DNA of 64,000 nucleotides from an uncultured Flavobacteriaceae bacterium (GTDB lineage Bacteria; Bacteroidota; Bacteroidia; Flavobacteriales; Flavobacteriaceae), in NCBI GenBank assembly GCA_947500585.1, contig CANMSN010000009.1, positions 62,001 through 126,000 of the forward strand. The letters run 5' to 3'. This document shows, one piece after another, positions 35,145-44,782 of this stretch (position 1 is the stretch's first letter; each line of letters begins with the position of its first letter). Below the pieces are notes generated by a model. The model was not told where the DNA came from. It made no database searches and worked only from the letters and a program-made list of their open reading frames with translations. A program made the translations under genes and the position numbers.

Positions 35145-36542
35145 ATGAGTTTTAGAATAGAAAAAGATACCATGGGCGAGGTTAAAGTACCAGCCGATAA
35201 ACTTTGGGGAGCACAAACAGAACGCTCAAGAAATAACTTTAAAATAGGTCCGGCTGCTTCTATGCCTTTAGAAATAGTTTATGGTTTTGCATACTTAAAA
35301 AAAGCTGCAGCATATACCAATTGCGAATTGGGGGCTTTGCCTATTGAAAAACGTGATTTAATTGCTCAGGTTTGTGATGAAATTTTAGAAGGTAAGCATG
35401 ATGACCAGTTTCCTTTAGTAATTTGGCAAACGGGTTCTGGTACTCAAAGTAACATGAACTTAAATGAAGTGATAGCCAACAGAGCGCATCAAATTGCCGG
35501 AAAAGTTATAGGCGAAGGAGAAAAAACTATTCAACCTAATGATGATGTTAACAAATCGCAATCTTCAAACGATACCTTTCCAACGGGTATGCATATAGCG
35601 GCTTACAAGAAAATTGTAGAAACAACTATTCCTGGAGTAAAACAATTACGCGATACTTTAAAGAAAAAATCTGAAGCTTATAAAGCTGTTGTAAAAATTG
35701 GTAGAACCCATTTAATGGATGCTACACCCCTAACACTTGGTCAAGAATTATCTGGCTATGTAGCTCAATTAGAACATGGTATTAAAGCTTTAGAAAACAC
35801 ATTGCCGCATTTAAGCGAATTAGCTTTAGGTGGAACCGCAGTAGGAACTGGCTTAAATACACCAAAAGGATATAGTAAACGCGTTGCAGAATATATTGCT
35901 GAATTTACCAAATTACCATTTATTACAGCACCTAATAAATTTGAAGCATTAGCCGCTCATGATGCTTTAGTTGAAACACATGGTGCTCTAAAGCAACTAG
36001 CGGTTTCTTTAAATAAAATTGCAAATGATATAAGAATGATGGCTTCTGGCCCTCGTAGTGGTATAGGAGAAATTACTATTCCTGCAAACGAGCCAGGAAG
36101 TTCTATTATGCCTGGTAAAGTTAACCCAACACAATGTGAAGCCTTAACTATGGTTTGCGCTCAAGTTATGGGCAACGATGTTGCTGTTTCTGTTGGTGGT
36201 ATGCAGGGACATTACGAATTGAATGTTTTTAAACCTGTTATGGCTGCCAATGTATTACAATCGGCTCAATTAATAGGCGATGCTTGTGTTAGTTTTGATG
36301 TAAACTGCGCTGTGGGGATAGAACCAAACCAAGAGGTCATTACAAAATTACTTAATAACTCTTTAATGCTTGTAACAGCTTTAAATACTAAAATAGGCTA
36401 TTATAAAGCTGCAGAAATAGCCAATACAGCTCATAAAAATGGTACTACATTAAAAGAAGAAGCTATTAATTTAGGATATGTTTCTGCTGAAGATTACGAT
36501 GCTTGGGTAAAACCAGAAGACATGGTTGGTAGTTTAAAGTAA
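35145..36542 (+). CDS. fumC: Class II fumarate hydratase
   Basis: 465 aa; interconverts fumarate and L-malate in the citric acid cycle, homotetrameric and iron independent. Family signature [15 protein letters not shown] lies at about residue 317; other conserved segments are [32 protein letters not shown] and [16 protein letters not shown]. Full length, single gene between its own -7 box and a terminator. Confidence 0.96.
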   Translation: MSFRIEKDTMGEVKVPADKLWGAQTERSRNNFKIGPAASMPLEIVYGFAYLKKAAAYTNCELGALPIEKRDLIAQVCDEILEGKHDDQFPLVIWQTGSGTQSNMNLNEVIANRAHQIAGKVIGEGEKTIQPNDDVNKSQSSNDTFPTGMHIAAYKKIVETTIPGVKQLRDTLKKKSEAYKAVVKIGRTHLMDATPLTLGQELSGYVAQLEHGIKALENTLPHLSELALGGTAVGTGLNTPKGYSKRVAEYIAEFTKLPFITAPNKFEALAAHDALVETHGALKQLAVSLNKIANDIRMMASGPRSGIGEITIPANEPGSSIMPGKVNPTQCEALTMVCAQVMGNDVAVSVGGMQGHYELNVFKPVMAANVLQSAQLIGDACVSFDVNCAVGIEPNQEVITKLLNNSLMLVTALNTKIGYYKAAEIANTAHKNGTTLKEEAINLGYVSAEDYDAWVKPEDMVGSLK

Positions 36543-36563
36543 CTGTAAGACAATAGCATAAAT

Positions 36564-36597
36564 AAAAAAACAGGTAAATAATTTACCTGTTTTTTTT
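36564..36597 (+). terminator. Terminator after fumC
   Basis: Stem AAAAAACAGGTAA / TTACCTGTTTTTT with a short AT loop, followed by Ts, 22 bp after the fumC stop. Confidence 0.85.
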
Positions 36598-36689
36598 GGT
36601 TGGTTAGCTATTAATCCTTAGTATTTTACAATTAAAAAGGAAATCGAGCCAAATATATAATTTAACATATAAGTAGTTGTTAACATTTG

Positions 36690-37265
36690 TTAACTGCTAC
36701 TTATTTTTTTTCTAATTCTACTCAATTGTACTGGTGTAATGCCTAAATAAGATGCTATATGATATTGTGAAATAGAGTCTTCAATATTAGGATTTTGTTT
36801 CAATAATTCTAAATAACGGTCTGTAGCATTTAATGAAATCATTTCTACCAAACGCCTTTCATATTTAACAAAAAGACTTTCTAAGATTTTGGTGTATAAA
36901 CTTTTAAGGTTTGGTTTTTCATCACACAATTTCATGAGATGGTAATAATCTAATTCATACATTTTACAATCTGTTAAAGCTTCAAAAACTAATGTGGAAG
37001 GTTTTCTTTTTAGCAAAGCAGTTAATGAACCTACAAAACTAACAGGTAAGTAAAAGCTTTTATTAAACTCTTTACCAGATTCTGTAGAGATGTAACAACG
37101 TATAGATCCAGATACTAGCATATAAATTTTTGTAGTAACATCTCCTAACTTTACAATTTGAGTACCAGCTGCAATTTTTTTAAATTTTGAAGCATCTTGA
37201 AGTTCTCTGAATGTTTCTTCAGAAATATTTTCAAGAGATTTTAAAAATTCAAAATTTTTACTCAT
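36690..37265 (-). CDS. Crp/Fnr-family transcriptional regulator
   Basis: 191 aa. The N-terminal cyclic-nucleotide-binding-like barrel (IAAGTQIVKLGDVTTKIYML, SGSIRCYISTESGKEF) lacks the Arg that binds cAMP phosphate in Crp and lacks the Cys cluster of Fnr. The C-terminal helix-turn-helix is short (SQYHIASYLGITPVQLSRIR), as is common in Bacteroidota members. Ligand unknown. It lies five bases downstream of the racemase gene, so the two form an operon, and this regulator may act on it. Confidence 0.88.
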   Translation of the reverse strand: MSKNFEFLKSLENISEETFRELQDASKFKKIAAGTQIVKLGDVTTKIYMLVSGSIRCYISTESGKEFNKSFYLPVSFVGSLTALLKRKPSTLVFEALTDCKMYELDYYHLMKLCDEKPNLKSLYTKILESLFVKYERRLVEMISLNATDRYLELLKQNPNIEDSISQYHIASYLGITPVQLSRIRKKISSS

Positions 37266-37270
37266 TGATA

Positions 37271-37963
37271 TTATATACTTAATGCTAATTTAAATGCCTT
37301 ACTTGCATGAATTGTAGTTGTATCGAAAACAGGCTTCAATACATCTGCTTGTTTTATTAATAAAGGTATTTCTGTACAACCTAAGATAATACCTTCTGCC
37401 CCATCTTCAATTAATTTCTCTATAATTTGCAAATAAACTTGTTTAGAGGTATTATTTAGAATGCCTTTTGATAATTCACTGTATATTATTTCATGAATTT
37501 TATTTCTATCATCCAATTCTGGTACCATAGTTTTAATACCAAATGAATTCAAAACATTTATAAAAAAGTCTTTTTCCATAGTATATTTTGTACCCAATAA
37601 TGCTACCGTTTTTAATTGTTTATTTATGATTTTTTCTGCTGTAGCTTCAGCGATATGAATTACTGGAACTGATACAGTTTTTCTAACAGCCTCAATAGAT
37701 AAGTGCATGGTGTTGGCACATATAAGAATAATTTCTGCTCCCGCATTTTTTAAACGTTTTCCAGCATCAGACATGATTTGATGCAACCTATCCCAATTAT
37801 TTTCACTTTGCAACTTTGAAATCTCACCAAAATCAACTGAAAAAATTATTACTTTACAAGAATGATTTCCACCAAAATGGTCTTTAGCCAAATCATTTAA
37901 AACTCTATAGTACATTATTGTTGATTCTGGAGTAATTCCGCCAATTAAACCTATTGTTTTCAT
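37271..37963 (-). CDS. Aspartate/glutamate racemase-family protein
   Basis: 230 aa. Two catalytic cysteines face each other in this family; here they are in LICANTMHLSIE and IILGCTEIPLL. The N-terminus MKTIGLIGGITPESTIMYY and the PVIHIAEATAEKI segment match the YgeA/RacX-type cofactor-independent racemases. It could convert aspartate, glutamate or another amino acid to its D-form. Paired with a Crp/Fnr regulator gene directly downstream. Confidence 0.9.
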   Translation of the reverse strand: MKTIGLIGGITPESTIMYYRVLNDLAKDHFGGNHSCKVIIFSVDFGEISKLQSENNWDRLHQIMSDAGKRLKNAGAEIILICANTMHLSIEAVRKTVSVPVIHIAEATAEKIINKQLKTVALLGTKYTMEKDFFINVLNSFGIKTMVPELDDRNKIHEIIYSELSKGILNNTSKQVYLQIIEKLIEDGAEGIILGCTEIPLLIKQADVLKPVFDTTTIHASKAFKLALSI

Positions 37964-38023
37964 ATATATCTAAATTTTCAACTAATTTAAACCATAAATT
38001 ATACTTTAAAATTTTTTGTATAA

Positions 38024-38055
38024 AAAAACCTCAAGTTTTATAACTTGAGGTTTTT
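38024..38055 (-). terminator. Terminator of the coiled-coil membrane protein gene
   Basis: 14-bp perfect stem AAAAACCTCAAGTT / AACTTGAGGTTTTT with a four-base loop, 25 bp past the minus-strand stop at 38081. Confidence 0.85.
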
Positions 38056-38080
38056 ACTATTAAGTGTTATATTAAGTTGT

Positions 38081-38965
38081 TTACTTTAAAGTAAACTCTG
38101 AGGTAGAAACTAAGTCTTTAGCATTAAAAACATTAACAATGTAACGCCCTTTTTCGAAATCATTTTCACCTTTTGATGCTACAAATTCACAAATATTAAG
38201 GCTTGAGTTTTCATAATTAAACTTGCTTATCATGCTGTAGTTTAATGTTTTTTCTCCAAACTGAACTTGCTCATTTAAGCCTAACGTATTGTTTTTAGGG
38301 TCTATAACTTGTACATATAATTCTTGATCTCCAGATTGTACTAAAGCATTTTTAGCTACCGTAAAACAAACTCTAATTTTATCTGTACGACTTGCTCTTT
38401 CAGTTGGAATTAATTTTCCTGAAGTTCTTTCAATAACTCCAAATCCTTTTAATCCTACAGTATTTAGTACCGATGCGTTTTCAACAACTTCAGCAAGTGC
38501 CGTGTTTTGTACCAATAAAGAGTCGGTAAACATGGTACGCTCTTCTAAACGTACACGTGTACTATCTAAAGATGTTGCTAGGTATGAGTTTTCTACTCTT
38601 AATGAATCGTTTTGAGCTAACAATACATCCATTTCTTTTTGTAATGATGCATATTTACTCTTGTATCTCCACAAACTTTTTACGTTTGTTTCAGAAATTT
38701 TTAACGAGTCTATTAAACCTTGTATACGCGCTCTGGCTTCAATTAAATTGGCGTTTGCTACATCATTTTCACTTATGGCTTCATCATATTGTTTTGCCAT
38801 AGCATTTAAATCATTCATTACTAATTCTTTCTCTTCAGTAAGCTCTCTTTTAGTATCATTACTCTTTTTGTACAAATTCATTGTATAAAAACCCGTTGCT
38901 AAAAATAAAACTACAGCTATACCTAAAGCTACTTTAAGACCCGTACTACTTTTGTTGTTTTCCAT
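38081..38965 (-). CDS. Membrane-anchored coiled-coil protein of unknown function
   Basis: 294 aa. One N-terminal membrane helix (residues about 11-28, VALGIAVVLFLATGFYTM) is followed by a periplasmic coiled coil (about 32-165, with repeated LxxxNxxL and DSLRVEN patterns). A C-terminal beta domain (about 170-294) contains YVQVIDPKNNTLGLNEQV and KGRYIVNVFNA. The protein resembles envelope scaffolds of Bacteroidota with no assigned role. It is divergent from the arginase-fold gene; the 119-bp gap must hold both promoters. Confidence 0.78.
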   Translation of the reverse strand: MENNKSSTGLKVALGIAVVLFLATGFYTMNLYKKSNDTKRELTEEKELVMNDLNAMAKQYDEAISENDVANANLIEARARIQGLIDSLKISETNVKSLWRYKSKYASLQKEMDVLLAQNDSLRVENSYLATSLDSTRVRLEERTMFTDSLLVQNTALAEVVENASVLNTVGLKGFGVIERTSGKLIPTERASRTDKIRVCFTVAKNALVQSGDQELYVQVIDPKNNTLGLNEQVQFGEKTLNYSMISKFNYENSSLNICEFVASKGENDFEKGRYIVNVFNAKDLVSTSEFTLK

Positions 38966-39084
38966 AATTACTTGTTTTTAGTGTTTTTAAAATTACCTTT
39001 TTTAAAATTTTAATACTTTACTTTGTTTAATGCTATAAATAAATAAATAATGGCTTATTTTTAATTCAAAATTTATTTACTCTT

Positions 39085-40098
39085 ATGGATAAACTTGTTT
39101 TATTTAACACAACCACTTTAAATAAGTTATTAAACAAACGCTCTGGTGAATCCAAATTTGGCGAACATGTTCAAATGTTAACCAGCATTTCAAATATATA
39201 CGAACAACTTAAAAATTTGGATGTTACGCATGTTATTTTAGGTTTACCTGAAGATGTTGGAGTCTTCGCAAATTACGAAAAAACTGGAACTTCAAGGGCT
39301 TGGGAGCGTTTTATTAAAATCTTGTTAAATATAAATAATAATGAATTTACTAAAGCGAACTCGGTTTTAATTTTAGGGCATTTAGATTTTACATCAGAAC
39401 TATTAAAAGCATCAAAACTTAGCCAATCTAAAAAAAAGGATATTGCCAAAACTAGAAATATAGTTAGTGAAATAGATACCTATGTTTCTCATATTGTGCA
39501 TCAAATAATTTCAGCTGGTAAAAAACCAATCATTATTGGAGGTGGACAAAACAATGCTTATGGAAACGTAAAAGGGAGCTCATTAGTTTTTGGTAAAGCA
39601 ATTAATGCTATTAATTTTGATATGCGCGCCGATTTTGAACCAGAAGACGGACGGCATAATGGTAATGGCTTTAGTTACGCCTACGCAGAAGGCTTTTTAG
39701 AAAAGTGTTTTGTATTTGGCCTTCATGAAAATAAGACCTCTGAAAAATTATTTAAAACGTTAAAAAAATTAAAGTCTGTAAAATATAATACATTTGAAGC
39801 CATAGCCATTAGAAAAGAGACCAAATTTAAAGCTGAAATGCAACTTGCTTTAGAACATATTGAGAATAAGCCTTTTGGTATTGAAATTGATTGTAAAGCT
39901 ATAGAAGATATAAATAGTAGCTCCAAAACTAAAAGTGGATTTAGTTTAAATAAAACTCGAAAATTTTTAAACTTTTTTTCTAAACATGAAAATGCTTCTT
40001 ATCTGCATATTTGCGAAGCTTTACCAAGCAAAAAATCGACTGCTAAGTTTGATAAATTAATGACTTGTTTGGTTACAGATTTTATTAATCATAAATAA
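39085..40098 (+). CDS. Arginase-fold protein (formimidoylglutamase-like) lacking metal ligands
   Basis: 337 aa with the ureohydrolase layout of flavobacterial formimidoylglutamases (LGLPEDVGVFANYEKTGTS, SVLILGHLDF, EGRH-like segment EDGRHNGNGFSYA). However three of the six dimanganese ligands are changed: GGGHN is GGGQN (Q155), the DxHxD motif reads D179-M-R181-A-D183, and the last pair EIDxD reads EIDCK (K271). Members with these changes are unlikely to hold the binuclear centre, so catalysis is doubtful; a structural or regulatory role is possible. The MarR-GNAT gene follows after 63 bp on the same strand. Confidence 0.82.
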   Translation: MDKLVLFNTTTLNKLLNKRSGESKFGEHVQMLTSISNIYEQLKNLDVTHVILGLPEDVGVFANYEKTGTSRAWERFIKILLNINNNEFTKANSVLILGHLDFTSELLKASKLSQSKKKDIAKTRNIVSEIDTYVSHIVHQIISAGKKPIIIGGGQNNAYGNVKGSSLVFGKAINAINFDMRADFEPEDGRHNGNGFSYAYAEGFLEKCFVFGLHENKTSEKLFKTLKKLKSVKYNTFEAIAIRKETKFKAEMQLALEHIENKPFGIEIDCKAIEDINSSSKTKSGFSLNKTRKFLNFFSKHENASYLHICEALPSKKSTAKFDKLMTCLVTDFINHK

Positions 40099-40161
40099 TA
40101 TTTGTTTAAATAATTTTAAATATATAATTTTACATAAGTACTTATATAAACGTTAATACTT

Positions 40162-41112
40162 ATGGATACTTTAAGAGGCTTAGGAGAGTTAGGATTAGGA
40201 TCAAGATTAAAAAGAGTTAGTGAATACATGATGAAAGAAACACAAATAGCCTATAACCATTTCAATATAGACTTTGATCCTTACCTGTTTCCTATATTCA
40301 AAATAATAGTGCATAAAGATGGTATTACTAATTCTGAAATACAAAGTTCTTTACAATATACGCAACCGGCAATAACACAAGCAATTAACAAGTTAAACAG
40401 CAAAGATTTGATAATACATGAGTTAGATGAAATAGATAAGCGAAAAAAGATAATTCATCTGTCGAAAAAAGGAAAGGACTTATTAAAAACAATAAAACCA
40501 ATTTGGAATAGTATTGATGCCGTTATCAAAGCATATACATTAGAAACTTCAAGTTCTTTAATTGAACACCTAAACTCACTTGAAAATAAGCTCAATACTA
40601 AAAGTTTTAGTAAAGCTATAATTGAGCATGTGGACATGAAAGTAAAGCAACATATTGAAATTATTACCTATAGAAACGAATATGCAAATTATTTTTATGA
40701 ATTAAATGTAGAATGGCTTCAAGCATATTTTTATGTGGAGCCATATGATGAAGAGATTTTAGGTAACCCAGAAAAATATATCATAAATAAAGGCGGTCAT
40801 ATATTTTTTGCAAAACTAGACAATAAAGTAGTTGGTACGGTTGCGTTGATGCCGTTAAGTAATAAAGGTGATTTTGAGCTCACTAAAATGGCCGTTTCAC
40901 CTGAATATCGTGGTCATAAAATTGGACAAAAACTTATGCAATATTGTATAGATTATGCCAAAAGTATAGGATTGCCCAAACTTATACTCTACTCGAGTAG
41001 AAAACTAGAAAATGCTATTTATATCTATAAAAAATATGGTTTTATTGAAATTCCTGTAGAACCAAATTGTCATTATAAACGTTGTGATATTAAGATGGAG
41101 TTGGTGTTTTAA
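40162..41112 (+). CDS. MarR regulator fused to a GNAT acetyltransferase
   Basis: 316 aa. Residues about 1-140 form a MarR winged helix (DGITNSEIQSSLQYTQPAIT, then NKLNSKDLIIHELDEIDKRK for the wing). Residues about 165-316 form a GNAT domain (GGHIFFAKLDNKVVGTVALM, ELTKMAVSPEYRGHKIGQKL for the acetyl-CoA loop R/Q-x-x-G-x-G, and NAIYIYKKYGF). This fusion is a known architecture; it may sense a metabolite and acetylate it, or acetylate a protein. The stop overlaps the convergent gene at 41109 by four bases. Confidence 0.9.
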   Translation: MDTLRGLGELGLGSRLKRVSEYMMKETQIAYNHFNIDFDPYLFPIFKIIVHKDGITNSEIQSSLQYTQPAITQAINKLNSKDLIIHELDEIDKRKKIIHLSKKGKDLLKTIKPIWNSIDAVIKAYTLETSSSLIEHLNSLENKLNTKSFSKAIIEHVDMKVKQHIEIITYRNEYANYFYELNVEWLQAYFYVEPYDEEILGNPEKYIINKGGHIFFAKLDNKVVGTVALMPLSNKGDFELTKMAVSPEYRGHKIGQKLMQYCIDYAKSIGLPKLILYSSRKLENAIYIYKKYGFIEIPVEPNCHYKRCDIKMELVF

Positions 41113-41603
41113 TGTTTCTGAATTAGATGATAATCTAACTTATTACAATACTCAATGTCTTTAGTACAAAGTATACTTAATGTCTCTACTAATAATTGAT
41201 TCAATTCATCGTTTTTCGGATTAATTTTATAAGCTAAATTAAATTCTGAGTATGCCCCTAAAATATTATTAGACAACAACCTTTTTTTGCCAGATTTTAT
41301 TAAGAAATGGAAGCCTCCATAATCTATACGCTTAGAGTTTTCATAAAGTATATTACTATGATTAATAGAGTATAAAGTAAATTTTTTAATAGAAATATTA
41401 ATCAAAAAAACAAAACTGACAAAAAATATGAAGCCCCAGAAAACATATTTGTATTTATTCTCCTTAATATGTGGTTTTATCGAAAAAGTTCTTGAATATT
41501 TAGGTAAAGGTGAAAATGAAGGAATCTCTCCTCGTTTAGAAAAAGGTTTTCTTGGGCGTCTTTTGTAAACCCAACTTTGCATTCCAAATCCCATGTAACC
41601 CAT
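41109..41603 (-). CDS. Single-pass membrane protein of unknown function, 164 aa
   Basis: The N-terminus MGYMGFGMQSWVYKRRPRKP is a basic, Pro/Arg-rich cytoplasmic segment; one membrane helix follows at about 53-70 (YVFWGFIFFVSFVFLIN). The C-terminal part after residue 105 is helical and TPR-like (NNILGAYSEFNLAYKINPKNDELNQLL), with two Cys near the end. No named family is recognised. It is the last gene of the minus-strand module starting at 52601. Confidence 0.72.
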   Translation of the reverse strand: MGYMGFGMQSWVYKRRPRKPFSKRGEIPSFSPLPKYSRTFSIKPHIKENKYKYVFWGFIFFVSFVFLINISIKKFTLYSINHSNILYENSKRIDYGGFHFLIKSGKKRLLSNNILGAYSEFNLAYKINPKNDELNQLLVETLSILCTKDIEYCNKLDYHLIQKH

Positions 41604-41675
41604 AATAAACCTTTATATTATAGGTATGCAATTTGGTAAAACTGTTACAGTTTACATTATTTATTATATTGAAAC

Positions 41676-42454
41676 TTAAAAATTATTAGGAATAATAAAT
41701 CTATGACCTTTACTAAACCTATTGTTACTGTTAGAATTAAAAGTATTTCGTATAGTATAATTAAATTCCAAAACTTCTCTAATCCTTCGTTTAAACTGAG
41801 AATATGCTACATTTCCTTTTGAAGCTTCTTTTTGAAATCTCTTAATGTCTTTATATTGCATTTTTAACCGAGGAATATAAATCGGTTCAATCTGAATTTT
41901 ATATTTATAAAGTGCTCCTAAATAATTATGCTCCTCATCGTATTTTAACCAATTATTATTTTTAACATACAGATTTAAAATTTTAAGTAACATATTCTTT
42001 TCTGGCTTCAAATACTTTTCGAATTCTTCTAAGAAAATATTAAAAACCTCTGTAATGACTTCGTGTAAATAAATGATTTTACTTTTTCTTGTTGAAAGTT
42101 TGCTAATCGCATCGACAACAGATTTTGAAAAAAGATCTGAATTTTCTAGTTCAATTTCTTTAGTAATTAAAATTTTCTTTTTTTATGTTTATAAAAGTTA
42201 AACAGATAAGTTTCTTCATAATTAATAACTTCAACATTAATTATTTTTTTAGCTAATAAACTGAGAAAAGTTAAATCAAAAGTTTCATATAATAAGTCTT
42301 TCCATGAAACTTTATTGGTTAAAGAAACATGATTATACTCAAAGTTATGATTTTTACTAAAACAGCATAGTCCTATATCTTCACAATGAAAAGTTATATC
42401 ATTAATTTTTAAAGCACTCTTTGAAATAATATTTTTAGAATAAAAAAACGACAT
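41676..42454 (-). pseudogene. Frameshifted gene of unknown function (about 259 aa)
   Basis: Two minus-strand frames abut at an A7 tract (T run 42178-42184). The first runs from the ATG at 42454 (MSFFYSKNIISKSALKIND) to a TAA at 42167. The second runs from the tract to a TAA at 41676 and reads KILITKEIELENSDLFSKSV, VVDAISKLSTRKSK and so on, with no ATG for its first 58 codons. One extra A fuses them into one 259-residue protein. The product is Asn/Lys rich with no signal or membrane helix and is not recognised. A shorter 111-codon frame from a TTG at 42011 would be a mis-annotation. Real lesion versus sequencing error is undecided. Confidence 0.6.
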
Positions 42455-42461
42455 ATCATTT

Positions 42462-44156
42462 CTAATCTCCAACAGCCTTCAAAGAATCAATCTGTTTTTG
42501 CAAGCGCTCAATTTCTTCCGCTTTTTTATCAACTACAGGAATAATGCTTAAAGTATCTTTTACAGATTGGGCTATGTCGATATCATTCGTTTCTTCAGCA
42601 AAATAATACCCAATCTTTTCGCTGGCTCTCCAAGCTTCATTCAATTGATCGTAAACTGTTTTATCCCATTGACTTGGGTGTTTAACATCTATCCAAACCA
42701 CATCTCGATATTCGCTATCTATTAAAACCAAATCTGGAGTGGCAGAACCATCAAATTGCTTCGAATTCGTATCGCTAATAGAAGATACTGTTCCCATAAA
42801 AAACATACGCTTTTTGCCAGCTAGATTTTTAATATATGGTCTAAATTCTACTGGTGTATTGGCTGTCCAATCATATTCTTTACGAGATTCTTTAACCTTT
42901 AAAGGCATTGCTGAAACCCCTGCATAACCTTGCTTTTTAGCAGAATGATTATAATAATAAAACGTATCTGTACCATCAGCAGGAATGAATACACTGAAAC
43001 TTAAACTGGTTCGTTCATTACCAACTGGCTCTAATCCAAACCAGTGATATAAGCCACTATAAGCATCAGAATCTGTATCTGAAAAATCAAAATCGGTTAC
43101 ATAGGGCTGTTGATTTTGGTCTTTTGGCATTTCAGGAATTTTTACTGCTGTTTCCATATTCCATGGTAACGGATCGCTAAATCCTCCTAAAAACTTTAAA
43201 GATTCTGCTTGTAATCGAGATACTTTTTCAGCTAGTGTATTTTGCCTCGTTAAATAAGGATAATTTTTCATTTCTTCAGGACTTATATAAGTCCCTTTTC
43301 CTATTAAAATACGTTCTATATAATCATTAAAATCATGTTCACCATTATCAATAACCATAACACCTCCAAAGGTTGGGTAAGGAAATAAAAAACCTTTCCA
43401 TTTTATTAAACTTACCACTTGCACCCATTGTCCTGTATCATTTTTCATATAATAGGTGTCACTAGGTTCTAACGTAAATAATTGAAAAAAGTTAAAGCGC
43501 TGTACCACTGCGTTGTAGGTGTTTCTACTAAACTTTAAAGATTCACCTATCGAGAAGGTTACAGCAATTCTGTTTTCACTCGAAAATCTAGGAAATGGCG
43601 TCGTACTAGATACGGCAAATACTTCCTCTGTATTGTCCGTCATGCCTTGCCACACATACTTTTCTGTTGGCTGTATGGCCATAGTCCATTTATTTTCATC
43701 GCCAATTCTTACCAAATGGGGTAACGACACATCTTTGGTCTCTCCTACACTTTCATTAGCCATAGAAAACACATTACGTAAAGGTTGTATACGTTCGTTT
43801 TGTGTTAGCGGTAATTCGTTAATTTCTACTCTATTGAGATGATTAAAAACATTATACGTTTTCATGTAGTCGTACATTTTAAAATGCCAACCTACAACAT
43901 ATAAAATTCCGAAAAACACAATTAACAAGCCTAAAATACCAAGTCGACTTCCTGTACTTGCTAAGTTTCTAAATTTTCGTAATCCAAAAAATAAAACAAT
44001 TGCAATCAGTAGAATGATGAAAATGTATTTTCGAACAAATAATAAAGCAGGTTGATAATCATCACGTAAAACAAATAAGGCGATTAGTAATATTAATAGA
44101 ACAATTACTGTGATCACTTTTTGTTTCTTGCCTTTATTCCAGTAGTTTTTAATCAT
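42462..44156 (-). CDS. Large membrane protein of unknown function, 564 aa
   Basis: Three membrane helices lie at the N-terminus (about 14-30, 44-60, 72-91). A large extracytoplasmic or cytoplasmic soluble domain of about 470 residues follows, rich in beta-type sequence (FPRFSSENRIAVTFSIGES, YHWFGLEPVGNERTSLSFSV, GKKRMFFMGTVSSISDT), with a C-terminal coiled coil (AEEIERLQKQIDSLKAVG). The stretch VVWIDVKHPSQWDKTVYDQLN near the end looks conserved. No named domain is recognised. It is followed seven bases after its stop by the ATG of the frameshifted gene, and it belongs to the same minus-strand module as the AAA+ ATPase. Confidence 0.8.
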   Translation of the reverse strand: MIKNYWNKGKKQKVITVIVLLILLIALFVLRDDYQPALLFVRKYIFIILLIAIVLFFGLRKFRNLASTGSRLGILGLLIVFFGILYVVGWHFKMYDYMKTYNVFNHLNRVEINELPLTQNERIQPLRNVFSMANESVGETKDVSLPHLVRIGDENKWTMAIQPTEKYVWQGMTDNTEEVFAVSSTTPFPRFSSENRIAVTFSIGESLKFSRNTYNAVVQRFNFFQLFTLEPSDTYYMKNDTGQWVQVVSLIKWKGFLFPYPTFGGVMVIDNGEHDFNDYIERILIGKGTYISPEEMKNYPYLTRQNTLAEKVSRLQAESLKFLGGFSDPLPWNMETAVKIPEMPKDQNQQPYVTDFDFSDTDSDAYSGLYHWFGLEPVGNERTSLSFSVFIPADGTDTFYYYNHSAKKQGYAGVSAMPLKVKESRKEYDWTANTPVEFRPYIKNLAGKKRMFFMGTVSSISDTNSKQFDGSATPDLVLIDSEYRDVVWIDVKHPSQWDKTVYDQLNEAWRASEKIGYYFAEETNDIDIAQSVKDTLSIIPVVDKKAEEIERLQKQIDSLKAVGD

Positions 44157-44164
44157 AATATTTT

Positions 44165-44240
44165 GTCATTCCTACGAAGGCAGGAATCTTATTAATTTAA
44201 CTTGTTTTTCAAAATGGATTCCTGCCTTCGCAGGAATGAC
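44165..44240. repeat. Pair of inverted palindromic repeats (REP-like)
   Basis: 44165-44188 (GTCATTCC...GGAATC) and 44216-44240 (GGATTCCTG...GGAATGAC) face each other across 27 bp. Each is itself a hairpin with a GC-rich stem around CCT..AGG. The second is identical over 25 bases to the copy at 46872-46896. The pair fills the gap between two genes of the module. Confidence 0.85.
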
Positions 44241-44242
44241 AG

Positions 44243-44764
44243 TCATAATAACCCTTTGTCTTTCAACCGTTCTCTAGCATTTTTTTCATCTGTTTTTGGT
44301 GCTTCTTTTATATCTTCCACAGGTTCATCTTTCGTTTTTAAATCTTCTATAAACTCTTTTCCTTTATCAATAGTATCACTTACAATATCTTCCAAAGAAT
44401 CACTTTTTTCTTCTATAACTTCTGAAGATTTAATGACAAAATTAGCAATATAGGTTCCTAAAAGTGTACCAGCTGCAAACGATGAAAATGCAGAAATACC
44501 ATTATAGCTTCCAAATACTGAAATTGGTGTTAAAAATTCTACAATTAAAGCAGCAATTAAAACCAAACTAACCACAAATATGAGTCTTGGTAAAAAAGCT
44601 TGTTTAAAAACAAAGCCTTTTGGATTATCAGCACTCATCTGTAGTTCTTTACTATTAACTATTTTATTTAAAAATCGATATACACCATTGCCATTAGATT
44701 CTCTCCAGTATATAAAGATTCCGAATAATATGGCTGCAATAAAAATTACTAATTCTAGTCCCAT
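44243..44764 (-). CDS. Two-helix membrane protein, 173 aa
   Basis: Hydrophobic helices at about 2-20 (LELVIFIAAILFGIFIYW) and 60-80 (LIFVVSLVLIAALIVEFL), with a third weaker one at about 90-110 (ISAFSSFAAGTLLGTYIANF). An acidic/basic cytoplasmic tail follows from about 113 (SSEVIEEKSDSLEDIVSDTI and KNARERLKDKGLL). No named family is recognised. The TGA stop is two bases from a palindromic repeat. It is a module gene, plausibly a membrane partner of the 564-aa protein. Confidence 0.75.
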   Translation of the reverse strand: MGLELVIFIAAILFGIFIYWRESNGNGVYRFLNKIVNSKELQMSADNPKGFVFKQAFLPRLIFVVSLVLIAALIVEFLTPISVFGSYNGISAFSSFAAGTLLGTYIANFVIKSSEVIEEKSDSLEDIVSDTIDKGKEFIEDLKTKDEPVEDIKEAPKTDEKNARERLKDKGLL

Positions 44765-44782
44765 GGTTTTTAGTTTTTACTT

